Below, piece after piece: positions 23,830 to 35,800 of a stretch of DNA of 64,000 bases; position 1 is the first letter of the stretch, and each line of letters starts with the position of its first letter. The stretch is from Paramacrobiotus metropolitanus (lineage: Eukaryota > Tardigrada > Eutardigrada > Parachela > Macrobiotidae): NCBI RefSeq assembly GCF_019649055.1, contig NW_026570451.1:1-64000 (forward strand), written 5' to 3'. The notes under the pieces are model-generated. The model was not told the DNA's origin and made no database searches. It saw nothing but the letters and a program-made list of their open reading frames with translations. The position numbers were made by a program, and so were the translations under genes.

Positions 23830-24170
23830 GTCGCCCTGGCTCAGGATCACGGGATCATACAACATGTATGTCCGTTTCGCACTTTGATGAATATGATTGG
23901 ATGAAGATGTTTGGAAGATGCAGAAGTTCCGTTCAGCTGTCTGCCGTATGTTCGCGAAGAACAAATGGATTGTATTCATGGAAACCGCTACGCGTCTTAA
24001 GTCGCATCCGCATATGCAGATTGAATGCATTCCGCTGGATAAGGACAACGGCAGCTTGGCTCCAATGTATTTCAAAAGGCTATTCTCGAAGCGGAAGGAG
24101 AATGGACACGAATAAGCTAGTCGATCGGAACCGATGCACCGACCGGTCTAATCCGGCATCGTGAACGTGA
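23830..24170 (+). pseudogene. CWF19L2: CWF19L2-like fragment (CwfJ C-terminal domain 1)
   Basis: Translation in pieces gives DEDVWK, MQKFRSAVCRMFAKNKWIVF, METATRLKSHPHMQIECIPL, GSLAPMYFK, AILEAEGEWTR and KLVDRN, in the order found in the CwfJ C-terminal domain of CWF19-like splicing factor 2. That protein family helps lariat debranching and spliceosome recycling in the nucleus. At least four small frame breaks are needed, mostly a missing A or G in a run (for example the AAAA before AGGCTATT and the AA in CGAATAAG). Only about 80 residues are present. The sequence ends abruptly after KLVDRN, and the second CwfJ domain is missing. It is either an orphan exon of a dispersed duplicate or one exon of a gene whose neighbours I failed to recognise. 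Confidence 0.65.
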
Positions 24171-24188
24171 TGGAACGCCGCACTGCGC

Positions 24189-24389
24189 TCAGGAAGAATG
24201 TAATCGGGATGGATCCGTGGCGGTGAACTGAACATGAGTGTTGCTGCCGACAGGAGTGCCACCGGATGCAGACGATGTCCCGGTGCGTTTGTTGCAGTAC
24301 TTGCAGAAAAACAATGCCGCAAACAATCCTAACAGGAGTGCTATGGCCATGACCAGCAAAGTTATATCTACCACGTTTACTGATGTCAT
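24189..24389 (-). CDS. Small single-pass membrane protein (hypothetical)
   Basis: A single-exon frame of 66 codons starts at ATG (MTSVNVVDITLL). It has one clear transmembrane segment at about residues 10-30 (LLVMAIALLLGLFAALFFC), followed by a Cys/Lys stop-transfer stretch (KYCNKR) and a Ser/Thr/Gly-rich tail ending DPSRLHSS. Composition and layout are protein-like, but no family is recognised. It is convergent with the CWF19L2 fragment on the other strand. It could be a chance ORF. Confidence 0.4.
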   Translation of the reverse strand: MTSVNVVDITLLVMAIALLLGLFAALFFCKYCNKRTGTSSASGGTPVGSNTHVQFTATDPSRLHSS

Positions 24390-26847
24390 GTTATATGTTA
24401 ATTACAACAGTAGCAAGACAGTCGAGGTGTACTTCGTCGCTTAGCTTGAAAATTAAAACACCAATGGAACTATGCACTGTATACGTCGTAGAAGTCGTTA
24501 CACAGTTTTCATTATTTACCGATATGACCATAATTATATAAAGCATCTTCAAGTATTTTAGCCAGTACGTTGAACTAATTTTGATAAGATATCTTTGTTC
24601 CAGAATTCCAGATTAGCTGCTGAACGCCTGAGCGAAATGATTCAATCATTTTACACCGCTGAATTAAGTCGAGCTAGACGGGTTTTCCCCGTGAGTCACT
24701 AACCATCTCGTCATCATTCACTGTGGAAATCCTCAGATAATTTACTTTTTTCTTTATTACACGTTAATTTAATCTAAATTAGAAACACACAGGTAGAGAG
24801 CACTTGTCAGAATACGCAAGAGATGTTCACATTTAAAAATATCTTTACCGTAATAATATCTGGGGGTGAGTCTTAGTGGTGTTGACGGCACATAGGATTA
24901 AATGGCCATACAAGGGTGCGGGATGGAGAAAATAAACGGGAAATTCATGTTGCATAATATTTGAATAGCCCCCGACCATATGTAACCAGGGCAGGTAGCT
25001 CAGACAGAAATACTTACCAGATAGAAATAACAGGAAAAAATTTAAAATTTTAAATTACCATATCCATGTTATTAGTATTATTCTCCTTACAATTTTTACT
25101 CAGAGACTTACCAAGCAGTTAATGCTCACTTGATATTCCGCACAAATGGTGGGATTTCCACTGAGAAAGAGGATAATAGAATTTGACAATGAACTTCTTA
25201 CTGAAGTGCGCGGCATTCATCTCCCAAACTCAAACAGCGTGGAGCCACCGCTTGCAGCGCGATTGACAGCCGGAGCACTTCCTGGTGGCAAAAACGACAT
25301 AACAATCACTTCCGAATGCATAGCTTGAGCGTCCGATAGCTCTGAAGAAGCGGGACAAATAATAATGCAGCGCAGATTTGAAGTCCACTGTACACTCCAA
25401 TGAATCGTGGGTCCGCTCAACGGAACGCAATCGCTGTAGCGCGCAGTTTTGTTGTAGAAAATGTACAGCACCACTGTGCATCTACCTCCGAAGCGGATAC
25501 GGAAGACTCGTGTTGGGAATTTTAGTCATGTAAACATTCGAAATTACTACAGTTTTCTCTGAAACAATTAACTTCCCAATAACAACGAATCGCAAAGATG
25601 AAAGAGGTAAAAAAGCTTATGTCATCGTTCGGGAGCAAGCTCTCCAGTCTGCTCACAGTCCAGGCTCAGTTGGCAATCTGGCACTAGCAAGTGACTCGAT
25701 TTAATAGCATTGAGCCGTTGACCGTGGCCGCAGCACAGTGCGCCGGTACAGTACGTACGTACGTACGTGACGCAACAGGGTCAAATTAGTAATGATTCAG
25801 TTTGCTTTAACAACTTATTAATATTAATTTTGTTTGCTGCCGATTGCTAGAGCTGTAAAAATTCAATAAATATGAAATTAATAATAGCTGAAACGCGCTG
25901 ACTGCATGCAGAAAAGGGAATGCCTTCCCACTATCCAGTTAAGTTCCAGACGCTTGTCGGTTCGTGAAGTCCGGTCTGATTCAAATAATTTACAGAAGTA
26001 TTCAAAGCATAAGGAAAAATTAATCCATCATGACGTAAGGTAGTAGTCGGTATTCGGTAGTACAGATACATCATACCGCACATACAAGCCCGTCCAACAA
26101 TTCTTTGACCGCTGTAAGCGCAGCGCACATAAACCGCGCACAGTAATGCAAATACGCATCGTAGTGTAGTGGCAGATATATTTATCAATATTTAACCAAT
26201 AATAATATAATAGATCACAATTAATCACCGACAAAACCATCACCACAGTTAATATTATCAGGTATTAATAATCATCAGGTATTGCTTATTTACGTTGAGT
26301 ACGCAGACTCATGTGGCGTGACGTGTCGAAGCACATTAAATGGCTCAAGCCCACGTTTCTTTAAATTCCCGCTTACAGCGGTCACAGAATTGTTGGACGG
26401 GCTTGTACAAGTACGCGCATCTATAATTAATAATAAATTAATAATATCAATTGCAATCAGCAACCGAAATATTCGAAAATCTTCGATAGAACTACTCTAG
26501 GAACGCATAAAAAGGTGCAGCTATATTCACATCTGACGAACGTAATTTATTTCTACAATCAGAATGTCGAAAAAAAATGGGTATCAAAGCCTCTGTGAAT
26601 CAGAGCGGTTTCATTTTAAAAGAGGATGAAATTGCCCATTGAAGACAAAGCAGTTATTGCTAGCGGCGGCCTGTACGAAGAATCTAGGTATCCTCCCAAA
26701 AGGTGCAGTGCTATTTAGCAGGTGCCAAACATGTTTCATGCATTCATAATGTGGAACAGAAAGTACTATGTATTTAACTAAGCAAGTGCCAACCGATCGG
26801 TCTAAACCACTTCAAACAAACGCTGGAAATGCAACACCACGATAGAA
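24390..26847. other. Intergenic, no assigned gene
   Basis: From about 25130 to 25500 several frames are open on both strands and GC is higher. The minus frame 25474-25217 is protein-like (YFIF-type hydrophobic start, then SELSDAQAMHSEVIVMSFLP) but not recognised. A GTAC/ACGT microsatellite lies at 25755-25769. The rest is AT-rich with short ORFs only. Confidence 0.4.
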
Positions 26848-28900
26848 TTATTTGCCAGCGGCGGCCTGTCCGAACCGCTCAGCGACATCCTTCCAGTTGA
26901 CAATCTTCCAGATCTCTTTGACATAGTCAGCGCGAACATTCTTGTACTGCAGATAATAGGCATGCTCCCATACATCGATGCCCAACAAGGGAACCAAACC
27001 TGCAATATCCAGTTCATGAAAAAACGGTAACTTCTAAGACCATTCTTCTCAGACCATTTCTATGCAATTTAAACAATACTTGAATTTTTAATAAATTGTA
27101 TAATAAAAGAAAACAACCGCATGATTTCACCAATTCCTGATCGACAAAGGGAACGAAAATGTCGCAAAGAATGCACGACAGTATTGCTTAAACAAAGGCA
27201 GATACACAAATTATGCATTTAAGGTTCAACACCAAATGAAACGGCATATTAGTCGGGAAAAATAAAAAGTTAACAACAACGAATATCTGAAAATTAAAAT
27301 AATATCACTAACTAGTAACTACAACGCTTTCTCGGCCTTGCGAATCCTACAATCACTTTTAAATAATTATTCAAATAGTTTTCCTTGATTTTAACCTGGA
27401 AGCGTTCCTCATACTTTGAGCTTACCGAGAGTGGGCTCCAGAGGATCCTGGTTGGCGCACTGTGCAATGGCCAGGCGCTTCATTTTGGGACAATATCAGC
27501 CACGCCCAACCCGATCCTTGAATGGCCGTCGCCTTCTCGCTCAACTTCTTCTTCATCGACTCAACATCCCCAAAATCCGTTTAATAGCAGCAGCCAGATC
27601 ACCTAGTACAAACCAAAAGAAGTATCGTACTATTTTAAGTTTGTAACTATAGCTAAGTGCATTTTCTTGAAGTTCGTCTTTTTAGAAGTACAATACAAGT
27701 ACTTTCTCGCATTCAATATGTACGCACTCACAGTATGTATCTCATATTAGATATGTCAAAACTTTAATTAGCTGATTAATTTTGACGGACAGCTACTAGC
27801 GTTAACTTAAAACAGAAGCACAGTGTTACTGATTAAATACTGAGTACTGCGAGTGTACGAGTATTCCTATTGAGAAAATTAATGGCGAACAGACCATAAC
27901 AAACCGAAGAAACGAATTATGTTTTAAAATTCCAAGTCAAAGCAACACGTCATTGAGATGGATCTGCATAGGAAGATGCAAAATCTAGTCAGGCCTACAG
28001 CTGTCAGGCAAAAACAACAGTATGTACAAAAAAAGACTTTACCTTCCGGCTGCTTTTGGCTGCATTCTTTGACAGGCGCGAGATTCTTCCAGAAAATACT
28101 GTGATTAATATGGCCGCCGCCGTTGAATTTCAGAGCGCCTTGCACCTCGATGGCCGTCTTTAAATCGCCTGCAAAATGTCGATTAATCCCCAACATTCTT
28201 TCCGTACGCGTAGCACAAATTAAAACATTATATAGGTATTAACTTTAGCAATTAATTTTTACAATCGACACTGACCGAGTCATGTGCCAGCCGATCCTGA
28301 TTTAAGAAAACGACAGCCAAAACTTACCCTCAGAAAAAAATTATTGTGGCTCATTACGACTAGTACTCGTATTCTCAAAATACCGAAAAAAGAATGATAA
28401 AGTTTTATGCACTATTCTGTTCTGTACGTCCTCCTTATAAATAATTTTAACAAATACAGTTAACATACGAACGAATCAGAAAAAAGTACCGTCTTTAATA
28501 AAGACGGTACGGAGTCTCAATAAAGACTCTTTATTGAGATTTTCTTTCCTACTTATTGCGTATTCTGCTAGGCGCGCAGACCTACGAGTATATTTCCTCA
28601 CACTGCAACTTCCCTATACTTATGTTCTGCAAATGTAATGTTTTGCCAACTTTTGCGGTTATAATATTGCTACTCGTACCTTTCTGCAGCGCTGTGGTTG
28701 CTTTTTCCTCGGCCGCATTCAGATTCTGCACATAGGTGGCATGGTGCTTCTGGTGGTGCAGCTTCATAATCTCCCCGGAAATCACCGGTTCCAAGGCATT
28801 GTAATCGTAGGGCAGATCCGGGAGGGTGTATTTGCTGCGGGATGCCATCACCCCCATCGCGCCATTGCTGGATGCATGGTTCAGAAACCCACCTGATTTC
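26848..28900 (-). CDS. SOD2: Manganese superoxide dismutase, copy 1
   Basis: Exons: about 28900-28680, 28168-28043, 27602-27426 and 26999-26848. The metal ligands are visible: His in [12 protein letters not shown], His in [12 protein letters not shown], and Asp and His in [23 protein letters not shown] and GSGWAWL are Mn-type features. The enzyme converts superoxide to peroxide and oxygen, normally in the mitochondrial matrix. The N-terminus reads [20 protein letters not shown]. In-frame ATGs at 28857 and 28848 would leave almost no targeting peptide, and a tiny upstream exon (ATGTTTTT at 28995 before GTAAGC) could supply MFL. Exon 3 lacks one G after AAACG and two G after GGCT, relative to copy 3 (177 against 180 bp), which breaks the frame. 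Copy 1 lies head-to-head with OPLAH. Confidence 0.85.
28486..28510. repeat. Perfect 25-bp palindrome
   Basis: GTACCGTCTTTA / TAAAGACGGTAC around a central A, in intron 1 of SOD copy 1. Confidence 0.95.
28515..28539. repeat. Perfect 25-bp palindrome, adjacent
   Basis: TCTCAATAAAGA / TCTTTATTGAGA around a central C, four bases after the previous palindrome. Confidence 0.95.
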
Positions 28901-28995
28901 CTGCGCAATTTAACACTGGATGGTTAGTTGGCTGATTCCACAACAGGTAAATGCATCGACCATCAAGTCTCGCACCAACAAGCTTACAAAAACAT

Positions 28996-29853
28996 TACCG
29001 AAACGAGATCTTGCAGTAACAGTAATTATCACTATTTCATATTTGCTTGTAAGGCGCTTTCTTGCAGAATCTTACGGATCCCTTGGTTGTTTTCATGTTA
29101 AAATATGGAAAATTCAATGTACATAAAATGTTGTATGTACTACAAGCTCGACTTACTTACACAACCTGCACTTTGTCCCAACTTGAAAGAAACATAGTGA
29201 CGATAGTCGAGGAACTATCAAAATTAATAATAAATAAAAACGTAGATGACGGAATTCCTTAAATTTTTGCAGTGGAAAATCCGCTAATAAAAGTGTCAAA
29301 AATACAAGATCTATTTATTCTATTAGATTCAAATCGCACAGTTTCAAGCAAAGCTGCCTGCCAGGCCGACGCAGCAGCATCTGGTACTTTCCACACCATT
29401 CTACTGCTGCAACATGCCGTACGTGGGCGGGCGCCCTCAAACCGGAAGCTATCGAGCAATATTGTACATCATCAATTTTTCTCCACTAGAGTGACTTCAA
29501 TAACTTCTTCCATGACTTCAATAGATGACTTCTTCATTTCTCTTTGGAGGTCGTTTTCAAGCTTTAAGATACGAAAGCATCTTGTGAATTCGGTGCATGA
29601 AAAGAGTGATCTGTAATTGTTTCTCTGCTTTCTGAAGCTCCGGAACTGATTTGTGCGATGGATTAGATTTCATGTCGAACCTGCGAAGCTGGAGAGCTCA
29701 GAACCTGAGAACTGAAAAGTTTGCTTTCTGCTAAAGCAGATAACACTAAGTTATGACTTACAAGTAATTTTGTGCATTGCTTGATTCCAGCTTCGATACA
29801 TTTCGAAGTTCTGAAAATCTGTCTTTGATTACGGTTTAATTGCAACATCGAGA
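28996..29853. promoter_or_regulatory. Shared upstream region between SOD copy 1 and OPLAH
   Basis: This is about 0.9 kb between two divergently transcribed genes. It has no coding sequence I can assign, although the plus frame 29272-29616 and the minus frame 29459-29259 are open. Its regulatory role is inferred only from position, and no specific binding site is claimed. Confidence 0.35.
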
Positions 29854-32800
29854 ATGAACGATCCTGCTGATCAGAATAAATTCCGCTTTGCCATTGATCG
29901 CGGTGGAACCTTCACAGGTAAAGTGGAATGCGGGATTAAGATATTTAGTACTGATTTAATAAATTTTATACATTAATTATTTAAAATTTATTGATAAGAA
30001 ATATTAAAAAAGATACCGTGCATAAAACCACGCTATGAAAGCTCATTAGCTCAAGTTAGGTAGTTCAGGCCCAACTGCTACAATCTTGCAGATGTCTTCG
30101 CATTATGCCCGAATAAGAAGGTGAGTGATGAAGCTACTGTCCGAAGATCCCAGCTATGCGGATGCCCCGCGCGAAGCTATTCGCCGTATTCTGGAAGAGG
30201 TACTGTACTGCATAATAGAATTTTGTAGGTTTAGTGTTGGTGCTGCCGGAACTGCAAGCTGTAGAGTTACGAAGTCGTATCTGCAGTCGTGTTGAGAATT
30301 ACTGACTGTATTAAAGCGCGAAGCAGTTCAGTATGTGCTGAGCTGATTGGCAGCTTGTTATTTTTTGAACACGTGCTGGCACATAAGAGTAGCAGGCTCA
30401 ACAACCAAAGTCCAAAACGTTGTAGTTTTACTCGTGTTTGGCATTTACTTTGAGTCTGTCTTTGACAAACTTGATGATGGGGATCATTTCATTTTTGAAA
30501 ATTGACCTCGGCCTTTATTTCACTGTAGATCAGATTTTCTGGCCTTGTTAATCAGCTGATGTGGTTTGTCTTCAGTTTCTCACTGCTGATCAACAGGTGG
30601 GCGTTTCGAATATCAGCGGGGTAAAACTGCAGCGCAGTGGCACGAAGTTCCATATTCTGGGTCATGCTGCATGTATGCCATGCTGTCCACATAATGGCAC
30701 TGAAAAGTGAACTTTACAGTGTCGCAGAGCACTCATTTTCAACACATCTAAAATGTAATTTTTTTATAATGTCTTCCATGTAGTGAAAGTTGAAATACAA
30801 GTAAATTACATTATGAATGTTACTGTAAATTCCTGGGAAATGTCGATTCATCCGTACCAGAACTGTTCTTATTTCTAATTTACGTGCTTAATTTTCCGCA
30901 ACTGTTTACAACGTTCATCTGTTTTTCCCGAAAATAAACGATGAACACGGAACACCGTACAGGAAGGCGTTGGCTAATTGTGTGATGTGCCCACAGGAAA
31001 CAGGCACACCGCACCCACGCGACAGCCCCGTTGACACCTCACGCATCGCCTGGATCCGCATGGGCACCACGGTGGCCACCAACGCCCTCCTGGAGCGCAA
31101 AGGCGAACCCATGGCCCTGGTGATCACCCAGGGCTTCCGGGATCTCCTGGAGATCGGCACGCAGCAGCGTCCCCGCATCTTCGACCTGTCCATCGCTCGT
31201 CCGGAGCTCCTGTACAAGGAGATCATCGAAGTGGAGGAGCGCGTCATCATGCAGCGCGACGACGACCGCCTGCCGAAACCCAAGAAACTGGTGACCGTCC
31301 AGGGCGTCTCCGGGACACCTTCGAAGTGTTGACACCGATTAACTGGCCGAAGTTGGAGGAGCAGTTGAAGGCGGTGCTGGCCAAGGGGATCAAGAGTCTG
31401 GCCGTGGTGCTGATGCATGCGTATACGCTGCAGCAGCACGAGAAGAAGATTGCGGATTGTGCGCGGCATCTGGGCTTCACGAATGTCAGTCTGTCGCACG
31501 AGGTCATGCCCATGATCCGCATTGTGCCGCGCGGACAGACGGTGTGCGCTGATGCCTACCTGACGCCGTGTATTCAGCGGTATCTGCAGAGTTTTGCCGG
31601 CGGGTTTAAGGATAATTTGAAAGGGTGCATGTGCTGTTTATGCGGTCGGATGGGGATTGACTCCTATGGAGAATTTTATCGGATCACAGGTAAATTGCTA
31701 ATACACCGATGCAGTTTGCAGTAATCGTTCCATCAGATGGATTCCAAAAATTCATTACAATGTCAACACAATTAAGTTCGGATATTTTTTAATATATTGC
31801 TTGAATTGTGCGCTATTTTAATGCACATTATGTGATATCTGAGAGTGTAATTTGAGGATACCAACATGTTAATAATGGCGTCATATGCGGAGACGTGAGA
31901 ATTGTAGTACAAGTACAAGCCATTAGCATCCGGACAAAATCTTTCAAAGGATTTCAACGTATTGAGCCGTGGTGCAGTGGTACTGCCTACGCGGATCTAA
32001 CGACGTAGCCGGTTCGATTCCCCATCGGCGCCTTTTTCAGCCGTTTCTCGGTTTCAGCGCCCTGCTTAGAAAAAAATAATGTTTCGTAGAAAGATGATTA
32101 AATCTGATTTTTCCACTCTCGATTTATAATTTTTTATTTTGTTTTATCAGAAATTTCGTTAAATGTTGTTGGTAATGGTAATATTTTTTGTCGACGCTTC
32201 TGTTTTGTTGTTGCTCCTTTTTCCGGTATGCTGTAGTCTTATCAGTCGCGATAACTCATTTGGTGGTTCGTATAGGCTATCGTTTCTGGTCCAGCGGGTG
32301 GTGTGGTGGGCTTCGCGTCTACCGGCTATGATGCCATGGAAAAGAAGCCGCTGATTGGCTACGATATGGGCGGCACCAGTACAGATGTCAGCCGTTACGC
32401 GGGGGATTACGATCATACATTCGAGAGCAGTGTGTCCGGCATCAGCATCCAGACACCGCAGTTGGACATCAACACGGTGGCCGCCGGAGGTGGTTCGCAG
32501 CTGTTCTTCCGGTCCGGTCTGTTCGTTGTCGGACCGGATTCTGCTGGTAATTTATTCTTAATATAAATAACCAATTTATGTGTTATAAATAATTATTATT
32601 ATGAAGTAAATAATAAGTTATTTTAATATTATTGTATTATCTGTGGGATTTTTTCGTTAAGTTTAAGTTGGTTGCAGTGTAATGCAGGTTACGATGTTCG
32701 TTCGGCTTATGACTTCCGGTTGCGTAGGTGCCAATCCTGGACCAGCTTGCTATAAACGCGGTGGCCCACTGACGATCACGGATGCTAACGCAGTTCTGGG

Positions 32801-35800
32801 CCGACTGCTGCCCGAATATTTTCCGCATATTTTCGGCGAGAAACGCAACGAGCCACTGGATATTTCCGCTCACGACAAGCGTTTGAGGAGCTGGCCAAAA
32901 CCGTTAACCAGTTCACGTCGCAGCAGGGAAAGCCAGGTATGGAGATGCAAACGGCATGCATGTCTGGCAATTTCCGTTGTCACTATGGAAGAGGAAAGCA
33001 AAATCTGATAATTAACAATACAAAATCAAGGATTTATAAAACTTTGTGATAGAACAATCGTACGTTTTATGATTCGACAGAGGGAAGATGATGAGAGACA
33101 AGTTGTGCTGGGCAAATCGTAGTGTAATGCCTCGGCAGTCCTGTAATGCAACTGCCATGCACTCCGATAAGCCTTCATATTAGTGGAGTTACTGAAAAGT
33201 TTCTAAGAAAATTATTAAGAATTTTTCTGTCAGTGTTTCATGTTGCTTAAAGCGTGGTAAATCACGAAGAAAACAGGAAATGTAGCATCCAGCGCACAAA
33301 GAGTACCTGCATTTTTTAAATAATTGTTTATAATTTTAGAAGCGCGATCGGTGGAAGAAATCGCGGAAGGATTCGTGGCCGTCGCCAACGAAGCCATGTC
33401 CCGTCCGATCCGCAACCTCACCCAAGCGCGCGGCTTCGACCCCTCTAACCACGTCCTCTCGTGTTTCGGCGGCGCCGGTGGTCAGCACGCCTGTGATGTG
33501 GCCCGTTCCTTGGGCATCAGTCGCGTTTTCGTCCACAAATACAGCAGTATTTTATCGGCGTACGGGATGGCGCTGGCCGATGTGGTCAGCGATGAAACGG
33601 AGCCCTACGGACAGGCCTTCACCCAGGAGAATTTTGCGGAGATAACCAAACGCATCGATAAACTGAAGGCATCCTGTAAAGAAAAATTGGAGGATGGATT
33701 CATCCGGAGCAGATCCGCTTCACGCCGTATCTGAATATGCGCTACGATCGGACGGATTGTGCGCTGATGAGTTATCCGCGGAGAAGGAGAAGGTGGAGTT
33801 TGGGCAGTTTTGACAGCCTTTACCAAGCAGTATGAGCGGAATTCGGGTTTACGCTGCCGGAGCGGAAGATCGTCGTGGATGATGTGCGGGTGCGGGCGGA
33901 AGCGCGGGCGATTCCGCTGGAGGAATTGGAGCTGGAAAAGGCCGATTCGGAACCGCCGGTTGAAAAGGTATGATCAAATCTGGGAGGTTTTCTACTATAA
34001 ATTTTTTTATTCATTCTTATATTATTAAATAATACAGACACAAAATTTTTGTGTTTGACGCTCTTTTATAGGCTCTCTAATTAGGATGTTTTTGGAACAT
34101 TATTTTCTGTATTTTCTTCAGTATTTCAGTATACAATTTAGCATCATACTTTGATTGATATATTTTCTTCGTATTTCAATATAATCTTTTAAGATAGATG
34201 CGTTTCCTGCAATGATTTATTAACTGATTATCTGTTCGTCATGATCAGAGAAAACTCATATAAAATAGAAACGTATGAGTTTTCTCACAAGATCGTAGGA
34301 ATGACATGAGTAGGGAAGCATCGTAGGCATCGTAGGAAACAGGTTTCCCTACGTTTAAAGTTGCAAAGGTGAAACGTAATTTTTATTTAAAACTGTCATC
34401 GGTCTTTTGGAAAAACCCTTCGTTTTGATGTTTTACTGTTTTTACCTGTATCGGAAGATCAATCGGGATAGTTTGCGAACGAATCATGACAGGCGTAACC
34501 GAGTGGTAGTAACTGCTTGTAACGGGCACATCGTAGCGTAATGTCTCAGATGAGGCATTTGGTCGGACTTAATTCAGCTGGTAAACACAAAATGCAGCAC
34601 AAAAGGAGGAAAATACGAAAAACGTTTACTAAAATGATTACGTACTATTTTTTTGACATTCCAACTACTTATTTTCAGTTAGAGCAGTTTCATATTTTCA
34701 GAGATTCATCATTACTGTACTGACACCATGACACCCTGCACTTGGAGAAATTTTGTACAGTATGAGCAGCACTGTACTTACTGTAGACAGGTGGATTTAA
34801 AGCCGATTGCGTTCAACCAACAGCCAGCAGTCTGCATGCAGTTGCAAGCCGTGTATGTGAGCAGTGAACGCAGTCGTACAACGTATGCGTGGCTGCACAG
34901 CTGAAACTTTCTCCGAGTGCAGGGTGTCAGTACAGTATGTTTTACTGTATGCCAGCGTATCAAAATTTTTAACCGTTCTGTCGTTATTTCGCAGACCGTC
35001 AAAGTTTACTTCGCGGAAGCAAAAGACTACAAAGATACCAACGTCTTACTCCTGTCGAAGCTGAAATCCGGGCACAAAATCGAGGGACCGGCCATTATTC
35101 TGGATGAAAACACGACGGTACTGATCAAACCCGACTGCACAGCCACCATTAACCCGCACGGCAGTATTGTGATCGATGTGCGGCGCAGCGATGTGAAGGG
35201 CGTCGATACCAAACTGGATCCCATCCAGCTGTCCATTTTCGGGCACCGTTTCATGAGTATCGCCGAACAGATGGGACGGGTGCTGCAGCGGACATCCATC
35301 AGCACCAATATCAAGGAGCGACTGGATTTCTCCTGTGCTCTGTTTGGACCGGATGGCGGACTGGTCAGCAATGCGCCGCATATCCCGGTGCACCTCGGTG
35401 CCATGCAGGTGTGTGCGGTTATTGATTTGACGTTTCAGTTTGCGATAGTGCCCAATTTGCCGATCAGCAGTTGTGATTGTGAGTTTAACAATATTCCGTT
35501 AACCAGGTTCTGATTTGTGACAACATGGAATATTTCGTAGAGTAATGGCTGTAAATTCTTAGAATGGCAATAAGGTTATATTAGATATGCGCTATAATCT
35601 AAACAGTGCAGTAAATTGACCTGAAACGAGCGGCTGATGCCGTTTTAAACTTAAAAATAAATGTCATTTTTTGGAAAGGTAATTTGTAACCATTTTTTGT
35701 AACCGTTTGATTTTCGAATGATTGTTACATTAAAATATTTTTTGCACCGGTTAGAAGAAACTGCAGTCTATTGTTCGTTTTAGGAAGCAGTGCAGTATCA

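Noticed and set aside
26802-27017. 71-codon [13 protein letters not shown]...
   Set aside because: Wrong frame of the SOD copy 1 last exon. The correct frame gives [10 protein letters not shown]. The same shadow recurs at 41814-42083.
34485-34560. tRNA-like accgagtggtagtaactgc
   Set aside because: It resembles an A box only. No B box or acceptor pairing was found.
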